From positions 1 through 8,837 of the forward strand of contig JACPMD010000149.1 of assembly GCA_016186235.1 (NCBI GenBank): 8,837 nt of DNA. The letters are read 5' to 3'. A program made the translations under genes and the position numbers. Position 1 is the first letter of the stretch. Each line of letters opens with the position of its first letter. This stretch comes from Candidatus Roizmanbacteria bacterium (GTDB lineage: Bacteria > Patescibacteriota > Microgenomatia > UBA1406 > GWC2-37-13). The notes under the pieces are model-generated. The model did no database searches. It was not told the DNA's origin and saw only the letters and a program-made list of their open reading frames with translations. Below, one piece after another: positions 5,497 to 8,837 of the stretch.

Positions 5497-6039
5497 ATGT
5501 CTGAAACATCACATTTAGAGAAACCGGATCCTTTGGGTTTTCTTGTTAACCCTGCGAATATCAGACCTGACAAAAAGCACACATTAATTGATGGTACAGA
5601 TATATCTCTCGTAGAACTGTTGAGTGAGGACATCAATTTTCTCAGCCAGCTTGCGACAAAAGCGATGCAACAGGTGGGCTACTTCGTACTTCTACGTTTA
5701 GTTCGCGGCCCCGGAGCCTATCCGCTTAAAGGATCTATTTACATTACCAAAACTATTACTTCTTCAGTTTTATTTCGCGTAGCAGAGGATATCGTATCGC
5801 GCGCCGCTTGTTGTCAGGGAGTGCTGATTCCTTCACAGCAAATGGTAGACAAGTTTGAAAATTTACTCACTGTTCCTTCGGTTGCGGATATACTCGACGT
5901 TACCCGTGTAGCAGTTAATCAGATGATTAGATCCGGCATACTTAAAGGCGAGAGGTACGGAAGAACATTCTTAATAAGGCGGGGAGATCTCGAACAGTTT
6001 TGCGCTAGCTTGCCTGGATCAAAGTGCAAGAGGCCATAA
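5497..6039 (+). CDS. HTH-containing protein, excisionase-type helix-turn-helix (180 aa)
   Basis: The C-terminal segment (about residues 123-168) reads LLTVPSVADILDVTRVAVNQ, then MIRSGILKGERYGRTFLIRR and GDLEQF. This is the HTH_17/excisionase fold with recognition helix, wing and closing helix. Residues 1-120 have predicted helices and strands but match no domain I can name. One segment (ISLVELLSEDINFLSQLATK) looks amphipathic and could dimerise. The gene is the middle cistron: 27 nt after the zinc-ribbon gene and 35 nt before the SAM-hydrolase-like gene. Its start is preceded by TTAATTTTTATCATC, much like the leader of the next gene. It is probably a transcription regulator. Its target is not known. 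Confidence 0.65.
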   Translation: MSETSHLEKPDPLGFLVNPANIRPDKKHTLIDGTDISLVELLSEDINFLSQLATKAMQQVGYFVLLRLVRGPGAYPLKGSIYITKTITSSVLFRVAEDIVSRAACCQGVLIPSQQMVDKFENLLTVPSVADILDVTRVAVNQMIRSGILKGERYGRTFLIRRGDLEQFCASLPGSKCKRP

Positions 6040-6074
6040 GGTGTCAAATTTTTTATCACTTAATTTTTATTGTT

Positions 6075-6929
6075 ATGTCTAAATTAGAATATCCAAATCG
6101 TATTTTTTCACTAAGCGATTGCCATGGAGGGCGAGCCGTTTGGAATCCGCTCGAATCTCCTGATGTTGCTGCGCGTTTGGCCGAGGCCATTCGTTCTGAT
6201 TTGCAGGGAGTCCAGCATTTTGACACGTTCGGCGCACCCGGAGGTTTTAATCAACATGTTGTCGCGGAAGCCGTACGATTACATCGGCAGAATCCCGATT
6301 CTGGCCGGACAGGACTCTTTATAAACAGTGCGGCAAGAATGGAAGCGAACAACAATGGGCAGCCATTTTTCCGTGCCGACTTTGTAGAAAATTTGGTTGT
6401 GGTTGCCACGCCCCTGAGTGTGCTTTCTGGAGTTCGGGATTCCGTAAGGAAATTATTAGAGTTACCAAATGAAAATAATGGCTTATATGACGGGGAAAGA
6501 GAGCAACATCGCTCGAGTTATACGCCGCGGTTACTTGCGGAAAATCATGGTCTTCCATTAAAAGAGGCCGATACGTCTTGCATTCCGGAATTGCCGGCCA
6601 GTTGTAAGCTTGCTTATATTGATCGATTTGGAAATCTTGTTTTCTCTGAAGCTGGCGCACCAGAAGCACAAAGTATTCTGGCAAGAATTGCTAAAGATGG
6701 AGATAGAGCTGTTCAATTGAGAATTGGGGATGTAGTTCAAACCACAACGATCGGGCAATCGCTTTCTGGGGCGGAACCGGGCTCGCTGGTTATTTATGAG
6801 AACGATGGAGGTGTTGAAATCGTTTCCAAATGGGATAAAGACTGGACGATACAACAAAGGCTTGATAATTCCGCTTACGAACAGTTTGGGGAACCGACAA
6901 TAGGAGCTTCATGCGTCTTTGAAAATTGA
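6075..6929 (+). CDS. Divergent SAM hydroxide adenosyltransferase (DUF62)-like protein (284 aa)
   Basis: The C-terminal half fits the second domain of the S-adenosylmethionine hydroxide adenosyltransferase family (PF01887-type): YIDRFGNLVF at 181-190 matches the family's YIDxFGN signature. The closing PGSLVIYENDGGVEIVSKW (236-254) and GEPTIGASCVF (272-282) sit where the family has its loop and final strand. The length is slightly above the usual 250-280. Family members hydrolyse SAM to adenosine and methionine. In the N-terminal half the order of elements is kept (FDTFGAPGGFNQHVVAEAV, then GRTGLFINSA, then LVVVATPLSVLSGV). However, the usual DPGVG and PDNG motifs are replaced, so activity or substrate may differ. 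I chose ATG 6075, since an upstream GTG at 6024 overlaps the previous gene. It is the last gene of the operon. Confidence 0.5.
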   Translation: MSKLEYPNRIFSLSDCHGGRAVWNPLESPDVAARLAEAIRSDLQGVQHFDTFGAPGGFNQHVVAEAVRLHRQNPDSGRTGLFINSAARMEANNNGQPFFRADFVENLVVVATPLSVLSGVRDSVRKLLELPNENNGLYDGEREQHRSSYTPRLLAENHGLPLKEADTSCIPELPASCKLAYIDRFGNLVFSEAGAPEAQSILARIAKDGDRAVQLRIGDVVQTTTIGQSLSGAEPGSLVIYENDGGVEIVSKWDKDWTIQQRLDNSAYEQFGEPTIGASCVFEN

Positions 6930-6960
6930 TACTGCCTTCCACGTTTTATTTAAAATAAAC

Positions 6961-6992
6961 GTTTTCTCCTCCGCTTTGTCGGAGGAGAAAAC
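6961..6992. terminator. Operon-end hairpin
   Basis: A perfect 13-bp inverted repeat, GTTTTCTCCTCCG (6961-6973) and CGGAGGAGAAAAC (6980-6992), with a 6-nt loop lies 31 bases after the last operon stop codon. The T-run after it is poor on the plus strand (ACCTTATTT) and somewhat better on the minus (GTTTATTTT). It may therefore also belong to the structured leader that follows attC3. Confidence 0.6.
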
Positions 6993-7016
6993 ACCTTATT
7001 TCCCCTTACAAATAAA

Positions 7017-7088
7017 GAAAAAATCAAATTCGTTTCCTCTTAAAAAAGCTGATCGCAGATCAAAAGGAAAAAATGTATTTCATATAAC
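7017..7088. repeat. Right terminal inverted repeat of cassette C
   Basis: This is the inverted partner of 3561-3640. Read on the minus strand from the attC3 end it gives GTTATATGAAATACATTTTT, then CCTTTTGATC-TGC-GATCA, GCTTTTTTA, AGGAAAC and GAATTTGATTTTTTC. The same block order follows the decayed attC at 3143, so it also acts as a cassette leader. Confidence 0.65.
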
Positions 7089-7241
7089 GTCGGTGCATGT
7101 GCGATGTTGACCGGTGATTAGCCGAAGGCTAATCACCGGTCAATATGGGTTAGGGCTTTGTGCGTGCGAAGCCGCACAAAGAAGCCCGAACCGCACATGC
7201 ACTGTTCGTATACTGCCCCCGTACCTGAATGGTAGTTAGGC
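7082..7241 (-). repeat. attC-like recombination site attC3, with two candidate R'' boxes
   Basis: R' is GTTATAT (7082-7088, minus strand) preceded by CGAC. The outer stem is a perfect 11 bp: GTGCATGTGCG (7093-7103) with CGCACATGCAC (7192-7202). The central stem is a perfect 17 bp: 7107-7123 with 7127-7143 around a GAA loop. A second arm, 7153-7187, pairs GGGC/GCCC and TTTGTGCG/CGCACAAA. The R'' box next to the stem is TACGAAC (7204-7210), imperfect. A perfect GCCTAAC lies 25 nt further on (7235-7241) and matches the inverted repeat of cassette B. Confidence 0.75.
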
Positions 7242-7634
7242 GATGTACATTTTGCCCTCTACTTAAACCAGTGAGACCAGTCTGCTTGCGCCGTTGGTAA
7301 GCCCAAGTCGATGGCCCATTTTTTCGCGGCCACATTTTCTTCTTTGTTAGTAATCACGAACCTCTTTGTGCCAAAGATAATGATGAGTTTGTTTTCTTCT
7401 GGATACTCGATGTCCACATAGTTGTAAGGCGCATTGAGTCGTGGCTGAACCAGATTAGCAAATTCTTCCCAACGAAAAAATGGGACATCGACACGTGCGT
7501 GCTCTGTGCCTTCTTCCTTTTGAAAAGCAAAACCTTGCTCTTTCAGTTGAGCAAGCAGACAGCCGTATTCATTCATTGTCCAGTCTAAAATGTATGCGTT
7601 TGGTTTCATAAGGGCAAAATGTATTTCGCCTAAC
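7235..7634. repeat. Cassette B bounded by 24-bp terminal inverted repeats
   Basis: The left end 7235-7258 reads GTTAGGCGATGTACATTTTG followed by CCCT. The right end 7611-7634, complemented, reads GTTAGGCGAAATACATTTTG followed by CCCT. That is 22 of 24 positions identical, the only difference being TG against AA. Only the 116-aa gene lies between, its start two bases inside the right repeat and its stop directly at the inner edge of the left one. Confidence 0.75.
7259..7609 (-). CDS. Single-gene cassette protein of unknown function (116 aa)
   Basis: I do not recognise this protein. It is soluble, with mixed charge and no signal peptide or membrane segment. Aromatic residues are frequent (Trp10, Trp47, Trp93 and a WSHWFK tail). 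The pattern of short strands (YVDIEY, LIIIFGTKRFVITN) after an N-terminal helix suggests a small alpha/beta domain. The coding sequence fits the cassette exactly: ATG 18 nt after the GTTAGGC end of attC4, TAG 17 nt before a perfect GCCTAAC. This is the clearest textbook-like cassette in the window. A promoter may lie in the hairpin of attC4. There is no Shine-Dalgarno motif. Confidence 0.7.
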   Translation of the reverse strand: MKPNAYILDWTMNEYGCLLAQLKEQGFAFQKEEGTEHARVDVPFFRWEEFANLVQPRLNAPYNYVDIEYPEENKLIIIFGTKRFVITNKEENVAAKKWAIDLGLPTAQADWSHWFK

Positions 7635-7748
7635 GTCCGCGCATAAGCGATGTTTGTCAGTTGTATAATATGCCGACAGGCTTACAACTGGCAAATATGG
7701 GTGGAGCGACGAGGTACGAGGAGCGGAACCGCTTATGCGCTGTGATGT
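7628..7748 (-). repeat. attC-like recombination site attC4
   Basis: R' is a perfect GTTAGGC (7628-7634, minus strand) preceded by GGAC. The outer stem is a perfect 11 bp, GCGCATAAGCG (7639-7649) with CGCTTATGCGC (7730-7740). The central stem pairs TTTGTCAGTTGT (7653-7664) with ACAACTGGCAAA (7684-7695), one G-U. The shared CAACATCGC-like and ACCCATATTTG flanks are present. The R'' box is eroded: ACATCAC (7742-7748), 5 of 7 positions of RYYYAAC. Confidence 0.72.
7665..7694 (-). promoter_or_regulatory. Possible promoter inside the attC4 hairpin driving cassette B
   Basis: On the minus strand TTGCCA (7689-7694), an 18-nt spacer and TATTAT (7665-7670) lie in the loop and arms of the central hairpin, 56 nt before the cassette B start codon. 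Each hexamer is one base from consensus. The equivalent region of attC1 and attC2 keeps the A/T-rich -10-like stretch but not the spacing. Confidence 0.35.
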
Positions 7749-7798
7749 AGAAAACATTTTGATTTTGCGGAGTGAAACGGAGCAAAATATTCGCAATT

Positions 7799-8550
7799 TT
7801 ATTTTCCATAAACACTATCCAACAACCTGTTGAAGAAAGGAAAATCCTCCTCGTGATAATACTTGCCGAGCATTGCCAAAACATCTTCTCTGCCTTTTCC
7901 TTGTTCTTTTAGGTATTGAAATTGCTTGGTGAATGTAAATTGTTCAACTGGATTATTTGGATATGAATATTCTGTTTTTAAATCGTCAAAAGCAAATGTT
8001 TGCATATTTTTTTGATAAGCTTCTGCAGATTCAGAATCTAAAAAGTTTTGGCAATGAGCTAATTCATGACACAACCAAGCAATTTCATCAGGATTTTCCT
8101 GCGCTTCAAAATAGCTTTGTTTGATTAAAATGAGTTGTTTTTCAGCACTTGATTCAGAGGGCTGGCTTCCTTTGCCCCATAAGTCATCTGGAACCACCGC
8201 AATAGTGACTCCGTCCAATCTTTCATCGTGAAGAGCCTCGTGTTGTGCTTGATAATTTTTTGGTAAATCTTTTGCCCTTAATAGTCCTATTCTTTCAACG
8301 GTACCTTCTTTCAAACCAAGGTATTCTTGTAAGTGTTGTTTAACTCCGTTCTGTTCGGGTGCTTGCTCTAAGCCAAGCGAGGCTCTGACTTTGCTATTTT
8401 AGCTTGATCTCGTTTCCTAGCCGCTTCCTCCGCTTTTAGATCACGAGAAGCCAGCCCCTCTGAATCATCAACGGGAGGTTTTACCGATGCTTCAACCTTT
8501 GGCAATTCAGGTTGTTGGTCAATTGGGTTTAGTGCTCCCTCTATATTCAT
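7799..8550 (-). pseudogene. HExxH (zincin-like) metalloprotein split by a -1 frameshift (about 250 aa if intact)
   Basis: Two minus-strand frames appear to be halves of one gene. The first runs from ATG 8550 to TAG 8368 (60 codons, a polar low-complexity N-terminus ending RDQAKIAK). The second is open from just after a stop at 8399-8401 down to 7799, starting KVRASLGLEQ. Adding one A to the AAA at 8389-8391 gives a smooth KIAKVRASLGL join and a protein of about 250 residues. The second half holds WLCHELAHCQNF, a zinc-binding HExxH motif. YSYPNNPVEQF lies 30 or so residues later, and its Glu could be the third ligand of a gluzincin-like site. It is probably soluble. If the lesion is real, only a TTG at 8314 or similar could start the enzymatic half. 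A sequencing or assembly slip in the A-run, or ribosomal frameshifting, are alternatives. Confidence 0.65.
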
Positions 8551-8585
8551 ATTTTGTGTTTAAATGGAGAATAAAATTGCGAATA

Positions 8586-8647
8586 AACCTTTTTGGATTT
8601 CCTTATATTATACGCTTTTTTTCGTCAAAAATGAATCCAAAAAGGTT
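8586..8647. repeat. 14-bp inverted repeat enclosing a promoter
   Basis: AACCTTTTTGGATT (8586-8599) and AATCCAAAAAGGTT (8634-8647) are exact inverted copies separated by 34 nt. The loop contains the predicted promoter of the HExxH gene. Confidence 0.55.
8607..8635 (-). promoter_or_regulatory. Predicted promoter of the HExxH cassette
   Basis: On the minus strand a consensus TATAAT (8607-8612) lies 17 nt after TTCATT (8630-8635), a weak -35. The predicted start is about 50 nt before the ATG at 8550. The flanking inverted repeat could be an operator or form a hairpin at the 5' end. Confidence 0.45.
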
Positions 8648-8665
8648 CAAAATGTTTTCTATTTC

Positions 8666-8783
8666 ATATAACGTCCGTTTTATGTACGAACTTTGATCGT
8701 GATAAAATTAGCACGAAGTGCTAATCACGGTCAAAGTTAGGTGAGGGCGAGCTGAGCCCGAACCGTACATAAAACTGTTATAC
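8666..8783 (-). repeat. attC-like recombination site attC5
   Basis: Both R boxes pair: GTATAAC (8777-8783) and GTTATAT (8666-8672), read on the minus strand, the latter preceded by GGAC. The outer stem is a perfect 12 bp, GTTTTATGTACG (8677-8688) with CGTACATAAAAC (8764-8775). The central arm pairs 8689-8702 with 8725-8738 (one G-U) and then TTAGCAC/GTGCTAA around GAA. A side arm GGGC/GCCC lies at 8745-8759, as in attC3. Only one base separates R'' from the stem against four (GGAC) on the R' side, an asymmetry shared with its relatives. Confidence 0.78.
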
Positions 8784-8837
8784 GCGGGTGAGCCAAAGGC
8801 GAAAGCGCAGCGTCCCCAAGTGAGCGAAGCGAACGCA

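Larger units (their letters stand above)
7748..8661. repeat. Cassette A bounded by 15-bp terminal inverted repeats
   Basis: TAGAAAACATTTTGA at 7748-7762 and its exact complement TCAAAATGTTTTCTA at 8647-8661 enclose the HExxH gene. Outside them the sequences read GATG and GAAA next to the attC boxes, the same TG/AA difference seen at the two ends of cassette B. Confidence 0.7.

Noticed and set aside
6319..6857. Minus-strand frames of about 100-120 aa opposite the SAM-hydrolase-like gene
   Set aside because: Antisense shadows of a clearly coding gene, without a promoter or recognisable domain.
7569..7884. Overlapping 75-aa minus-strand frames
   Set aside because: They cross attC4 and lie antisense or out of frame to better genes, with no protein-like features.
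592..8783. CRISPR array or simple dispersed REP repeats
   Set aside because: The repeats are few, about 120 bp, unevenly spaced by genes, and vary in stem sequence while keeping structure and R-box ends. That fits attC sites, not CRISPR.

Overview
The window looks like an accessory-gene array from a fairly A+T-rich bacterium, most plausibly a member of Patescibacteria (Candidate Phyla Radiation). That assignment is inference. It rests on the small two-helix membrane protein beside a CaCA antiporter, on starts that follow A/T-rich leaders without Shine-Dalgarno motifs, and on protein styles that recall that group. Ordinary stop codons are used. There is no rRNA, tRNA, CRISPR array or integrase gene in the window.

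Layout. Five long hairpin sites (592-715, 3450-3567, 7082-7241, 7628-7748, 8666-8783) and one decayed site (3144-3217) share the architecture of integron attC sites. Read on the minus strand, each starts at or near an RYYYAAC-like box and ends in GACGTTA or AACGTTA followed by GGC, TAT or TGT. They divide the window into six cassettes, read right to left. A is an HExxH protein broken by a frameshift (8550-7799). B is an unknown 116-aa protein (7609-7259). C is a 3.5-kb block holding a plus-strand operon of three genes plus a divergent minus-strand Fic gene (7087-3561). D is a 57-aa protein (3386-3213). E is a small membrane protein, a CaCA antiporter and an opposed methyltransferase (3149-709). 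F is a 138-aa EamA transporter (572-156). A 131-bp palindrome occupies the left edge.

Two structures stand out. First, cassettes A, B and C carry terminal inverted repeats that extend inward from the attC core by about 15-70 bp. In an excised circle these would lengthen the attC stem. Second, the plus-strand operon at 5164-6929 (zinc-ribbon/HTH protein, second HTH protein, divergent SAM hydroxide adenosyltransferase-like protein) is preceded by what reads as a complete transcription attenuator: a strong promoter, a 27-codon leader peptide with three consecutive Met codons, mutually exclusive antiterminator and terminator hairpins, and a U-tract. If the third protein does hydrolyse SAM to adenosine and methionine, Met codons in the leader would make regulatory sense.

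Non-coding stretches. 2973-3212 holds a structured leader and the decayed attC. 3387-3694 holds attC, cassette ends and a terminator. 4826-5163 holds divergent promoters and the attenuator. 6930-7258 holds a hairpin, the cassette end and attC. 8551-8837 holds a promoter inside an inverted repeat, then attC; in the last 54 bases I recognise nothing. The 96 bases between the convergent genes at 1697-1792 show nothing I can name.
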